NCBI GenBank assembly: GCA_943788445.1
Contig: CALSQH010000003.1
Span: 62,001-126,000, forward strand
Direction: 5' to 3'
DNA: 64,000 nt
Source: an uncultured Pseudomonadales bacterium
GTDB taxonomy: Bacteria > Pseudomonadota > Gammaproteobacteria > Pseudomonadales > Porticoccaceae
Within the stretch, counting starts at the first letter, position 1; each line of letters opens with the position of its first letter. This document shows positions 53,578-63,060 of this stretch, piece by piece. The notes below the pieces were generated by a model. It worked only from the letters and a program-made list of their open reading frames with translations. It was not told the origin of the DNA and ran no database searches. The translations under genes were made by a program, and so were the position numbers.

Positions 53578-55797
53578 TTATCCGTAAGTGTCACTTTCAT
53601 ACGTATAATCACTATAATAATCTGAAGATTTGGAATCAACGGCATTAAAAACAACACCGCCAACATCAACTCCACTTAACCGGAATCGTTGAATAGCTGC
53701 TAAGACCTCTCTTATTTTACTTTTCTCAAACCGAACGATCAATATAGTAAAACCCACATGCCCACCAATAACTGCTGCATCAGTAACGGCTAATATTGGT
53801 GGCGTATCAATAACAATCAAATCATATGACTTCGAGGCATCATCTAAATATTGCTTAAATCTTATATTCATCAACAATTCTGAAGGATTTTGACAAAGTG
53901 ATCCTCTTGACACAATATCTAAATTTTTATCATGAGATTTGCGAGTAATATCTTCAGCGGAAGCCATGCCGCCTAAATAATCAGACAGCCCTGGACTTAT
54001 ATCCTTGGAAAAATTTCTATGCAGGGACCCCTTTCGTAAATCTGCGTCAATAACCAATATTCGTTTATCCGATTGCGCGAGCACTGAAGATAGATTAGCC
54101 GATATAAACGATTTTCCAGCCGCAGGACTAGCACTCGATATCATCAATACATTATTTTTTGCCTCTAACATGCCAAAGTAAAGAGTCGCTCTTAAGCTTC
54201 TTAGTGCTTCAACTGACAAATCTGTAGGGTACCTATCAGCTAAGATCATTTCATCATTGGGCGAAGAATTAACGATTCCCATTACATTTTTTTTCTTTTG
54301 GTCAAAATCAAGTTGAATCTTAGAAGCTGGTATGGAAGCATAGATATTGAGACCCGCCAATTCTAATTCTTTAGCATTAAAAATACCAGAAGTAAAGGCA
54401 CTTTTTATTAGAGCGAATGTAACACCTAAAATAAAGCCAATAATAAGAGACATAATCAATATAAGTGTTTTCTTGGGGGAGCTTTTATTCGGAAAGACTT
54501 CAGCTGAATCTAAAATACGAACGTTACCCACTGTACTAGCCATAATAATAGCTAGCTCTTGGCTTTTATTTTGTAATGATACAAAGATAGCCTGATTTAC
54601 TTCAAAATTTCTCATCAAAGTGAGAACTTTTTGCTGTGTCTCTGGGAGAGCGCTAATCTTTGCATTTAGTCTATTACGCTGCCCAATCAAATCAGATAGC
54701 TGACGTTTGAATGATAAATAATTGGGGTGCTCTTTAGTGAAACGACGTGCAATATCTGCTTCATTGAGATTCATTGCACTGATGTCGGCCTCTAATATTA
54801 CAAATGACTCTAGTAACGATTTAGTTTCTAAATTCAAGTCCACTGAATCACGTTCAGCGCGGTAGGTATTTAACTCAACCTCTGCCTTACTCAATGAAGT
54901 TTGAACCTTGGGAATCTGATCATTGACGAAATTTAGAGAGCTTTCAGCTTCAGCAGCCAAGCGCCTGACATTTTGGGTTACATAGTTAGCTGAAATGGAA
55001 TTTAATATTGCAGATATTTTTTCTTTATCTGGACCTAATATAGTCAACTCCATAATACCAGTATCTTTCCCTAGATTTGCCGCTTTAAATCCTTGTTGTA
55101 AATTCAAGATTGTCTTGAGCCGAGAGATCTTTTTGAGTGTAAATTGAGTCCCCTCATTCGCAATCAATTGGTCTATTTTTAGACTAACATTATATTGATC
55201 ATTGCTTGCGAAATAACCAACAGCACCCGACAGCAGCTTTTTATCGTCAAACCATAAACTATATTGCTCATCACCTTCCGCAATTAATGTTAATTCTTTC
55301 GAATAAAGTTGTTTCGTAACATTAAGGTCAGAAACAATGACGCGCTCTCCACCCCAGGCATAAACAGAACCGAACATTGGCTGGGCCAGTTCAGAGCCTT
55401 TATGCCGTCGTGCAAAAAAAGCACCTAAAACCGGGAAATAATTTGCTTTGACCTTAATATCAAGATTTAAATCATCAACAGTTTTACCCAGAACAGAACG
55501 AGATTTAATGATATATACTTCAGTATTCGCAGAGCTTTCAGACACAAACATATCACCTATGTCATCGAGAGCTAGCACACCGCCCGAATTATCTTCCACT
55601 TGAATAAGCGCATTAGACTTATATATTGGTGTGGACAGCTGCCCATAAACAATACCAACAAAGCCAAAAATTAGCGTGGCAAGTAATATCATATTTTTGC
55701 TGACAAAAAGGGTTCGGAACAGCTTACCAACATCAATTTCATCAGATGAACTATTATTTGCGGAATTTACGCTGTTAAAAAAAGCATTATCATTCAT
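53578..55797 (-). CDS. Wzc-like polysaccharide co-polymerase and tyrosine autokinase
   Basis: A 739-residue inner-membrane protein that controls chain length and export of an extracellular polysaccharide. There are Wzz-type spans at about 35-55 and 450-470 with a long periplasmic coiled coil between. The cytoplasmic BY-kinase has Walker A SPAAGKSF near residue 558, Walker A-prime ILVIDADLRKG and Walker B LIVIDTPPIL. The last 16 residues hold five tyrosines (SDYYSDYTYESDTYG), the autophosphorylation cluster. It is the third gene after wzb and wza. The DNA is clearly richer in A+T than that of its neighbours. Confidence 0.92.
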   Translation of the reverse strand: MNDNAFFNSVNSANNSSSDEIDVGKLFRTLFVSKNMILLATLIFGFVGIVYGQLSTPIYKSNALIQVEDNSGGVLALDDIGDMFVSESSANTEVYIIKSRSVLGKTVDDLNLDIKVKANYFPVLGAFFARRHKGSELAQPMFGSVYAWGGERVIVSDLNVTKQLYSKELTLIAEGDEQYSLWFDDKKLLSGAVGYFASNDQYNVSLKIDQLIANEGTQFTLKKISRLKTILNLQQGFKAANLGKDTGIMELTILGPDKEKISAILNSISANYVTQNVRRLAAEAESSLNFVNDQIPKVQTSLSKAEVELNTYRAERDSVDLNLETKSLLESFVILEADISAMNLNEADIARRFTKEHPNYLSFKRQLSDLIGQRNRLNAKISALPETQQKVLTLMRNFEVNQAIFVSLQNKSQELAIIMASTVGNVRILDSAEVFPNKSSPKKTLILIMSLIIGFILGVTFALIKSAFTSGIFNAKELELAGLNIYASIPASKIQLDFDQKKKNVMGIVNSSPNDEMILADRYPTDLSVEALRSLRATLYFGMLEAKNNVLMISSASPAAGKSFISANLSSVLAQSDKRILVIDADLRKGSLHRNFSKDISPGLSDYLGGMASAEDITRKSHDKNLDIVSRGSLCQNPSELLMNIRFKQYLDDASKSYDLIVIDTPPILAVTDAAVIGGHVGFTILIVRFEKSKIREVLAAIQRFRLSGVDVGGVVFNAVDSKSSDYYSDYTYESDTYG

Positions 55798-55853
55798 ATT
55801 TAAGTCTATATATTTTATAATTATTAAGTAATCTGAGTAACCATCGCCAAAAA

Positions 55854-56969
55854 TCAGTCTATCTTACTATCAAAATGGAGAAGTTTGAATGTAGGGAACA
55901 ATTGTGAAATAACACGATTCCATCTAGCAATCGGTGCAGAGGTTACATAAACAATATCAAGAGGCTGTAATTGAAATTGAGTGCTAAGAATAAGCATTGG
56001 ACCTTCAGAGGCATCTAACTGAAAAACATCGACAAGCATATCCTTTTGATCACTGGCTCTTAGTACAAATACACCGCTTGCATTAGCCGAATTTTCTCTT
56101 ATACCACCAGCATTATTGATTGCCTCAGCCAAAGTCATCATGTTGCGGTCAATATTTTGCGTAGACGGTGTATTCACATCTCCCATTACAAAAACCTTTA
56201 ATTGATCATTGCGAGGGATATGTAAAATATCATTGTGATCTAAAAGCCTATTTTGGCTCATATCACCCTTTTGATAAAGAGCATATAAATCGAGCTTTTG
56301 CTCCACAGAATCTTCATCGATTTGCGAGGTTAGCACCACAGACCTCCAATCAGCATTTTCGCTCATACCACCGGAAAGGTTTAAAGCATCTAGGATCGTC
56401 ATAGGTACATTGGTAATAGGGAGTACCGACGGATTGTTCACCGCACCTGTAATAAAAGTTCTTTTAGAACGGTATGAAGCCACAGATACATCAATTTGCG
56501 GTGATTCAATATACCTACTCAACTTAATTGAAATTAGATCTCTGACTTCATTTACTGATTTTCCAATTACAGGGACTCGCCCTATGTAAGGGTAAAATAT
56601 CGTTCCATCCGAATGAACTACATTGCCCGACTCACCAGCAGACCTAAATTGACCCGCTGGGATTGTGAGTTCAGGATGATCCCATACAGTAATAGTTAAG
56701 ATATCCCCTTTGCCTAAAAGATAGGTATAATTATCAACTTTCACATCAAGTTGCTTATTAACTTGAGCAACCGGTTCAGAAACTTTCAATTCAGAGATAA
56801 GCTCTGGAGTTATATACCTAACATTGACCTGTGGAATTATATCAAAAGACTTATTTTCAACCAAAAGATCGACATCGACATGAAAGCCTGGAGTCACAGT
56901 GCATCCCACCATTGAGAAGAATCCGGCAGACACTACTAGAAATTTTACAATACCTTTAATATTACTCAC
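55854..56969 (-). CDS. Wza-like polysaccharide export lipoprotein
   Basis: An outer-membrane polysaccharide translocon protein of 371 residues. A lipoprotein signal ends FFSMVGC, with Cys23 lipidated. YLLGKGDILTITVWDHPELT is the polysaccharide-export (Poly_export) domain start. Two SLBB domains follow (RTFITGAVNNPSVLPI, KVFVMGDVNTPSTQNI), and a C-terminal helix segment could form the outer-membrane barrel. The GTG at 56969 has GGCGG upstream; a TTG at 56981 is the alternative. It lies between wzb and wzc. Confidence 0.9.
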   Translation of the reverse strand: MSNIKGIVKFLVVSAGFFSMVGCTVTPGFHVDVDLLVENKSFDIIPQVNVRYITPELISELKVSEPVAQVNKQLDVKVDNYTYLLGKGDILTITVWDHPELTIPAGQFRSAGESGNVVHSDGTIFYPYIGRVPVIGKSVNEVRDLISIKLSRYIESPQIDVSVASYRSKRTFITGAVNNPSVLPITNVPMTILDALNLSGGMSENADWRSVVLTSQIDEDSVEQKLDLYALYQKGDMSQNRLLDHNDILHIPRNDQLKVFVMGDVNTPSTQNIDRNMMTLAEAINNAGGIRENSANASGVFVLRASDQKDMLVDVFQLDASEGPMLILSTQFQLQPLDIVYVTSAPIARWNRVISQLFPTFKLLHFDSKID

Positions 56970-57005
56970 TATTACCGCCAAGTATAAATTTTAATTAGAA
57001 AACTA

Positions 57006-57455
57006 TTATTTTGATAATTTAGCGCACCACTCCGTGCAATTTTTTTCAATTTGATTAAACACATAATTGAACATCTCATTGCTTTTACGGTAAGGATCAT
57101 GAATGTTAATGTTTTTTTCCCATTTACCTAACAAAAATATCTTTCCAGAATATTCAGGGGAATGTTTTATCATGAAGTCTTGATGGCTCTTTTCCATCAC
57201 CAAAACTAAATCAGCCTTAAAAACTTCTTCAGCATTTAATTTTCGAGCAATGTGTTTTTCTGAATTATATCCATTAGCCTCTAATAATGAAGCTGATTTT
57301 CGATCCATATCATGCCCTACCATCGCACTTATGCCTGCAGATGATATTCTCGCAAGAGGCAATTTTTTTTGAAAAATCCTTTCAGCAGTAGGGCTTCGAC
57401 AAATATTCCCCAAACAAACAACTAAAATATTCTTAAAGATAAAGTACAACCTCAC
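57006..57455 (-). CDS. Low-molecular-weight protein tyrosine phosphatase, Wzb-like
   Basis: A 149-residue cytoplasmic phosphatase that should dephosphorylate the Wzc kinase. The P-loop VCLGNICRSP (Cys14 to Arg20) is at the N-terminus. The general acid Asp lies in HDPYR near residue 118. The start is GTG. It is the first gene of wzb-wza-wzc. There are no sugar-synthesis or glycosyltransferase genes beside it in this window. Confidence 0.9.
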   Translation of the reverse strand: MRLYFIFKNILVVCLGNICRSPTAERIFQKKLPLARISSAGISAMVGHDMDRKSASLLEANGYNSEKHIARKLNAEEVFKADLVLVMEKSHQDFMIKHSPEYSGKIFLLGKWEKNINIHDPYRKSNEMFNYVFNQIEKNCTEWCAKLSK

Positions 57456-57933
57456 TAAAAATTTAATTTTTCTTAAACTTTATTTATGCTCAAGTTTAAA
57501 GCATTTTCACCATTAATCTACAGTACCTCTCATCAAAAAAACTTTAAACGTTAAAATATACATTCTTTATAAGTGAAAAAAAATTAAAATGAACTCGAGA
57601 CATCCAATACCCTATAAAAAATAATTCCTCAAGACAAGAATCGATTAGTCGTAGCTAAAGTAATCAAAAACATCACAATTCTACCGCCGATCACAAGTCA
57701 ATCTTATTGAAAATAACTCTCGCACCCTTAGCTTAACCCATCAATGTTGTCTGACAAGCAAAGTTGATAGCCTAAATTAATATTGGCAAAACCTGCCAGA
57801 CTTGCCCAAACAACACCATACTAATCCCATAGTTTTTTCCACCCCACACTGGATAACAGTGAATTTTGGATCTATACCTAATAGGGCAAGATAAACATAA
57901 AAATAGAAACACCATTTCTTCAGGGGGAAGATC
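57456..57933. other. AT-rich divergent intergenic region, no gene seen
   Basis: This 478-bp gap lies between the divergent wzb and TonB-receptor genes and must hold both promoters. It is rich in A+T, like the wzb-wza-wzc genes. I saw no repeat of note, tRNA or convincing ORF; a 62-residue antisense frame over the receptor start is not supported. Confidence 0.45.
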
Positions 57934-60567
57934 ATGAATAGCAAATCATATTGCCTATCTATCAATGAAGGGCAAAAAAACCATTTATTTCAGAATCAAT
58001 CACTTATTCGACTACTCTTAGTCGCCGCAGCCTGCGCAGTACTGCCGCAACATCAGTCCTTTGCCGCTGAGGGAATAGTTGATGAAGTACTCACCATAGG
58101 TAGCCGAACAGCCGGCCGAACAGCTGTTGATATAGCAGTTCCTATAGACGTCTTAAGTTCAGACACTTTAAAACAAACCGGTCAAACAGAAGTCGGGCGA
58201 ATGCTGCAGACCGTTGCACCCTCGTTTAACTTTTCTAGTTCATCGATCAGTGACGGCACTGACGCACTGCGCCCGGCCACGCTGAGAGGCCTTGGACCAG
58301 ACCAGACACTGGTATTAATCAATGGCAAGCGTCGTCACACCACCTCGTTAATTCACGTCAACACATCCGTTGGACGCGGTTCGGCTGGTGTTGACTTAAA
58401 TGCTATTCCCGCCGCCTCTATTAAGCGCATCGAAGTATTGCGTGATGGCGCCGCCGCACAGTACGGATCCGACGCACTGGCAGGTGTTATCAATATCGTT
58501 CTCAATGACGATCCTGATATCGGCAGCTTTAACGTCTCTTACGGTCAATACTCGGATGATGGCGAGACAACCAATATAGACATAACCAATGGCATTAATT
58601 TTGGAGACGGCGGCTATGTCAGCGGATCAATCAACTATCGTGATCGCGCTGCCACTAACCGTGCAGGCTTAAGCGGCCAATGCCAGTATCTGGCAGGCTG
58701 CGATGCCAATAACGACGGCACAGGTAGCTCAGATCCCGACGGCATCGACGAAGCCGCCGACCCACGGGAAGCCGAGTTCAATCGACAAAACTTTAGAATT
58801 GGCGATGCAGACTCAGAACAGCTAGCGGTTAGTTTAAATGCCGCCTATGAACTCTCTGAAGGTGAACTCTACGGCTTTATCACCTACTCAGATCGCGACA
58901 ACCAGTCCGGCGGCTTTTACCGACGAGCCAACGCACCCTCGGACAATCCGACATTATCCGATGGTGAAGCCTTTGCCCCAGATGGCTTTTTACCCTTAAT
59001 AAATACCGCCATCGAAGATATGTCAGCCAGCATTGGTTACCGCACAGAACTAAACAATCAGGTCACCATGGATATCTCTTACACCAACGGGCAAAACGAC
59101 TTTGACTTTAACATCAGCAATTCAGTCAACGCCTCCTATGTAAACCTGCAACTGCTGGGCAATATGCTTAGTGACGATGATATTCGCGCCACAACATCGC
59201 GCAGCGCAGACGCAGGTAGCCTGAGCACCGGACTGCAAACTATCAATCTAGATTTCACCAAACCGATGGGGTCTCTCGATATCGCCTGGGGTGCTGAATT
59301 GCGCCGCGATAATTATGAAATCAACGCGGGCGAGGAATACTCTTACCTTGATTACGATACAGACTCCGCAGGCACCAACATCTACGGTTCCATTAACGGC
59401 GACGCCGGCATCGAAGTCTTCCGCGGGTTCCAACCCTCCAACGAAGTTGATGAGGATCGTGATGTCTGGTCGATCTATGGCGATGCGGAAGCAGAGGTCA
59501 GTGATGATCTTCTGATCAGTGCGGCAATCCGCTACGACGACTACAGCGACTTTGGTGACACCACCAACTTCAAATTAGCCGCGAGTTACAAGCTCACCGA
59601 AAAACTAAAACTGCGCGGAGCGACAAGTTCTGGATTTAGAGCGCCCTCCATGCAGCAGCAGTTTTTCAATAATATCAGCACGCAATTTGTCGTTATTGAC
59701 GAGATGACCGTCGCCCAAGAACGCGGCACCTTTAGAAATGACAGCGCACTGGCAAGAGCCATCGGCATACCAGAATTGCAAGATGAGGAATCCACAAACT
59801 ACAGCCTCGGACTGATTATCGAACCCACTGATAATCTGAGTATTGCTATCGACGGCTATAAGATTGATATAGATGACCGCATCGTTATCAGCGGCAGTCT
59901 CACCTCAGCACTTGGCGATCCCAACCTAACCGCAGCTCTCGCAGCCGCGGGTGCCAGCGGCGCACAGTTCTTCCTTAATGGCGCCGACACAGAGACCGAA
60001 GGTGTGGATGTAGTCGCAATCTACGATATGGAAATGGGTGAAGGCGAACTCGGTCTATCTCTGGCCGCTAACTTTACCGAGACCAAAGTCGTCAACACCT
60101 TCACCAGTGGAGGACTGCAAACCATCAGTGCAGAAGATGTTTTCACCCCGCAGGATATCTCGATTATTGAAGACTGGCAGCCCGAAGATCGGATCAACTT
60201 AACGGCCAACTACAGCAACGAAGGCTTTAGAGCTGTGCTCTCATTCAATCGTTATGGCGAATACACCGTCTGTGAAGGCAGCTGCGACAACGCATCCAAC
60301 ACCCAAACCTTCGGTGCCAAAGTGCTAACCGATCTCAACCTGCTGTTTGATCTGGGCAATGGACTGGTACTCAACCTCGGCGGCATCAATATCTTTGATG
60401 AAACGCCAGACACCAACACCATCGGACAAACTCGCGCAGGCACCATCGCCGATGCATCTGGCAATGTCTTTGTAGATTCCAACGGCGTATTTGATTTTTC
60501 ACGCCGCTCCGCCCCGTTTGGGTTTAACGGTTCTTACTTCTTTGGAGGCGTCAGCTACAACTTTTAG
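57934..60567 (+). CDS. TonB-dependent outer-membrane receptor
   Basis: An 877-residue TonB-dependent receptor for uptake of a large ligand such as a siderophore, vitamin B12, oligosaccharide or peptide. The signal peptide runs to about residue 44 (SFAAEG). A TonB-box-like segment (DEVLTIGSRTAGRT) is followed by the plug (LRGLGPDQTLVLINGKRRHT, EVLRDGAAAQYGSDALAGVI) and a 22-strand barrel ending in SYNF. The plug type is common among uncharacterised receptors of marine bacteria. GGGGGAAG precedes the ATG. No transport partner is adjacent, so the ligand is unknown. Confidence 0.93.
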   Translation: MNSKSYCLSINEGQKNHLFQNQSLIRLLLVAAACAVLPQHQSFAAEGIVDEVLTIGSRTAGRTAVDIAVPIDVLSSDTLKQTGQTEVGRMLQTVAPSFNFSSSSISDGTDALRPATLRGLGPDQTLVLINGKRRHTTSLIHVNTSVGRGSAGVDLNAIPAASIKRIEVLRDGAAAQYGSDALAGVINIVLNDDPDIGSFNVSYGQYSDDGETTNIDITNGINFGDGGYVSGSINYRDRAATNRAGLSGQCQYLAGCDANNDGTGSSDPDGIDEAADPREAEFNRQNFRIGDADSEQLAVSLNAAYELSEGELYGFITYSDRDNQSGGFYRRANAPSDNPTLSDGEAFAPDGFLPLINTAIEDMSASIGYRTELNNQVTMDISYTNGQNDFDFNISNSVNASYVNLQLLGNMLSDDDIRATTSRSADAGSLSTGLQTINLDFTKPMGSLDIAWGAELRRDNYEINAGEEYSYLDYDTDSAGTNIYGSINGDAGIEVFRGFQPSNEVDEDRDVWSIYGDAEAEVSDDLLISAAIRYDDYSDFGDTTNFKLAASYKLTEKLKLRGATSSGFRAPSMQQQFFNNISTQFVVIDEMTVAQERGTFRNDSALARAIGIPELQDEESTNYSLGLIIEPTDNLSIAIDGYKIDIDDRIVISGSLTSALGDPNLTAALAAAGASGAQFFLNGADTETEGVDVVAIYDMEMGEGELGLSLAANFTETKVVNTFTSGGLQTISAEDVFTPQDISIIEDWQPEDRINLTANYSNEGFRAVLSFNRYGEYTVCEGSCDNASNTQTFGAKVLTDLNLLFDLGNGLVLNLGGINIFDETPDTNTIGQTRAGTIADASGNVFVDSNGVFDFSRRSAPFGFNGSYFFGGVSYNF

Positions 60568-60651
60568 AAAGAGACAGCTACAACGTCTAAATCTTCAAAG
60601 AGTATTAGTTTTGTTGGATGCCGGTAAACGCTTAACAGGTGGGCACTAGAC

Positions 60652-60680
60652 AAAAAAAAGCCGGGCAGAAATGCCCGGCT
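60652..60680 (-). terminator. Rho-independent terminator of lptFG
   Basis: A nine-pair stem AGCCGGGCA/TGCCCGGCT with loop GAAA lies between the convergent TonB-receptor and lptG genes. On the minus strand it is followed by eight T, so it strongly fits the end of lptF-lptG. On the plus strand ATTTATT follows, so it can also serve the receptor gene. Confidence 0.88.
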
Positions 60681-60719
60681 ATTTATTAAGCTCTACTATA
60701 AAGCCCCACTAAAAAGTCC

Positions 60720-61787
60720 CTAGCCACTCCGCCTCAGCAGATACAGCCCAACCGCAAAACAAAACACAATCGGCGCCAGCACCGCCAACAACGGCGGAAA
60801 CTCAAACACAACACTCAGCGGCCCAAGCATATCTTGCAAAATCCTAAAGCTAACACCCACCACCACACCGATAAAAATCCGGAAACCCATAGTCGAATCA
60901 CGCAGCGGCCCAAACACAAAAGAAATACCGATTAACACCAAACCCAAAATAATCAGCGGCTGCAAAACCTTGCGCCAAAATGCCACCTCATAGCCCGCCG
61001 TATCAGTATTTTGAAGACCCAGAAAATGAATATACTTATACAAACTCTCGATCGACAGCGAATCCGCCGGCAAAATATTTAACGACAACACCCCCGGCGT
61101 CAACTCCGAATCCCAGCGCCTAGTCAGCAGCTTTTCAGTCTCGGTGCTATTGTCTAAAAATCGCGTCACCGACACATTTTCTTCCGTCCAATAACTTTCA
61201 GAGACATTAAAGGTCGCCCGCGAAGAGAAGCTCGCCTCCTCAATCTGCTTATCCTCATTAAAGCGATAGCGCGTCACCCCATACACCACACCCCCGGGGA
61301 ACACCGCATTAAAATGCATAAACTCATTGCCCTCGCGGTTCCAAGGGCCAGTAGCCGAATCCTGCGCCGACTCACCCTTTAGCAAGTAACCGCGACGACC
61401 CTCAGCCAACTGATCCAGATAGGGTGAAAAATACTCGCCAATAACCATCGTCAATAAAACAAACAGCAACACAGGCTTTAAAACAAACCCAACCACACGC
61501 AATGGCGACACCCCCGCCGCGCGCATCACAATCACCTCACTATTAGTCGCCAACAGACCAAGGCCAATCAGACAACCAATCAGCGACGCAAAAGGCATAT
61601 ATTCATAGATTCTCGACGGCAGTAACGTACCCACATAAATCAGCACATCAGAAAAATAATAGTTGCGGCTTATATCAGCAGTCTGATCGATAATCGCACC
61701 CACCGAATCAAGCCCCACCAATACCAACAGCGCCACCGCAATAGCACCAAAGATCGTCTTACCCACATGTAGTGACAACTTGCGCAT
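60720..61787 (-). CDS. lptG: LPS export permease LptG
   Basis: LptG, with LptF and the LptB ATPase, extracts lipopolysaccharide from the inner membrane. The 355-residue YjgP/YjgQ protein has three N-terminal spans, a periplasmic beta-jellyroll domain (about 125-260) and three C-terminal spans. MRAAGVSPLRVVGFVLKP is the coupling-helix region for LptB. It overlaps the lptF stop by one base (TAATG). Confidence 0.94.
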   Translation of the reverse strand: MRKLSLHVGKTIFGAIAVALLVLVGLDSVGAIIDQTADISRNYYFSDVLIYVGTLLPSRIYEYMPFASLIGCLIGLGLLATNSEVIVMRAAGVSPLRVVGFVLKPVLLFVLLTMVIGEYFSPYLDQLAEGRRGYLLKGESAQDSATGPWNREGNEFMHFNAVFPGGVVYGVTRYRFNEDKQIEEASFSSRATFNVSESYWTEENVSVTRFLDNSTETEKLLTRRWDSELTPGVLSLNILPADSLSIESLYKYIHFLGLQNTDTAGYEVAFWRKVLQPLIILGLVLIGISFVFGPLRDSTMGFRIFIGVVVGVSFRILQDMLGPLSVVFEFPPLLAVLAPIVFCFAVGLYLLRRSG

Positions 61788-62950
61788 TAGGTCTGCACTC
61801 CTTCAGTTGGAATGCCTTGCGCAGAAAGTGAAGCACTCGGCGGCGAAGTTTGACCACCCCGCGGCTTCTTAGGACGCCCCGACCTCAGCAGCACCAACGC
61901 CAAACTCAAATAGACAAAATGCACCGGTAACATAGTCACCGACACCGGCACCGCACCAGACTCAATCGCCCCGCGCATCGCATTTAAAGAAACCAAATAA
62001 GTGAAATACAAAACAATGGCCGGCAGCAACTTACCAAACCGACCCTGACGATTATTCGCGCGACTCAAAGGCACCGCCAACAGCGTCACCACCAGCACCA
62101 ACAGAGGAATAGATAGCCGCCACTGCAACGTAGCCTGCAACTCAGGATCATCCGAGCCCAACAACGCCCAAGTCCCAATCGCATCGGTCTTCGGCTCATC
62201 ATTTAGCGGCTTCCTGTCCTCAAGGCGAGAACCGTACTCCTCGAAATAAGTAATCTGATAATCGTGCTGACCGGGAATACCCTCAATGCGATAGCCCTTA
62301 TCCAACACAAGATAACGTTCCGCACTTCCATCAACGCGCCCCTCAGCCTGCTTCTGGCGGCCCTTATCCGCCAGCACCAACACCAAACTGCGATCCGAGT
62401 TTTCCTCGCTGCCAACAGCCATAGCCAAAAACACATCATTTAACTCGCGATCCTCAGACACCGCCTCCGCATAGGTCACACCCTTGCCACCAGACAGCGA
62501 ATAAAACTTTTTCGGCATCAGCTTATCCAGCTCACTGCGGGCACTCTCCGCCTTATACAGCGTCTCCGCCTTAGCCATACCCGCAGGCGCCACCGACAAA
62601 CTCAACCAACCCGTAATCGCCGCAAAGAAAAGCGCCAACACCAGCGTATAACCCATCAAGCGTTTTTCAGACACCCCGCAAGCCTTCAACACACTCATCT
62701 CATTCTGAATATGCAAGCGACCAAACGACAGCAACACCGCCAGAAAGAAAGCCAGAGGCAACGTCAGCTCAAGAAAACCAGGGATACGATAGCCGATCAT
62801 GGCAAAGATAACCCCCGCCTCCATATCGCCAGTAACTGCCTTAGCCAAATACTTTACAAAGCGACCGCTCATCAAAACCAACAGCAAAATGACACAGACA
62901 GCAGTAGTGGCGGAAAGGATTTCACGACATAAATAACGAAAAATAATCAC
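61787..62950 (-). CDS. lptF: LPS export permease LptF
   Basis: The 387-residue partner of LptG, with the same six-span layout. It begins IIFRYLCREILSATTAVCVI, and SVLKACGVSEKRLMGYTLVL is the coupling helix. The extra C-terminal tail of about 25 residues is Pro/Gly/Ser-rich. The start is GTG at 62950. It is divergent from pepA, an arrangement also found in Pseudomonas and E. coli. Confidence 0.94.
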   Translation of the reverse strand: MIIFRYLCREILSATTAVCVILLLVLMSGRFVKYLAKAVTGDMEAGVIFAMIGYRIPGFLELTLPLAFFLAVLLSFGRLHIQNEMSVLKACGVSEKRLMGYTLVLALFFAAITGWLSLSVAPAGMAKAETLYKAESARSELDKLMPKKFYSLSGGKGVTYAEAVSEDRELNDVFLAMAVGSEENSDRSLVLVLADKGRQKQAEGRVDGSAERYLVLDKGYRIEGIPGQHDYQITYFEEYGSRLEDRKPLNDEPKTDAIGTWALLGSDDPELQATLQWRLSIPLLVLVVTLLAVPLSRANNRQGRFGKLLPAIVLYFTYLVSLNAMRGAIESGAVPVSVTMLPVHFVYLSLALVLLRSGRPKKPRGGQTSPPSASLSAQGIPTEGVQT

Positions 62951-63060
62951 AGGTAGAGGTTATAGCCCTTGGGTGTTGTGGCATAAATTATGGTATCGTT
63001 CGACATCAACATAACGTAATCAAAATACATTTCAAATAACGACGAAACCACGGAGCAAAC

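Noticed and set aside
57777..57965. Small antisense ORF before the TonB receptor
   Set aside because: AT-rich, no ribosome-binding site or homology, and overlaps the receptor start.
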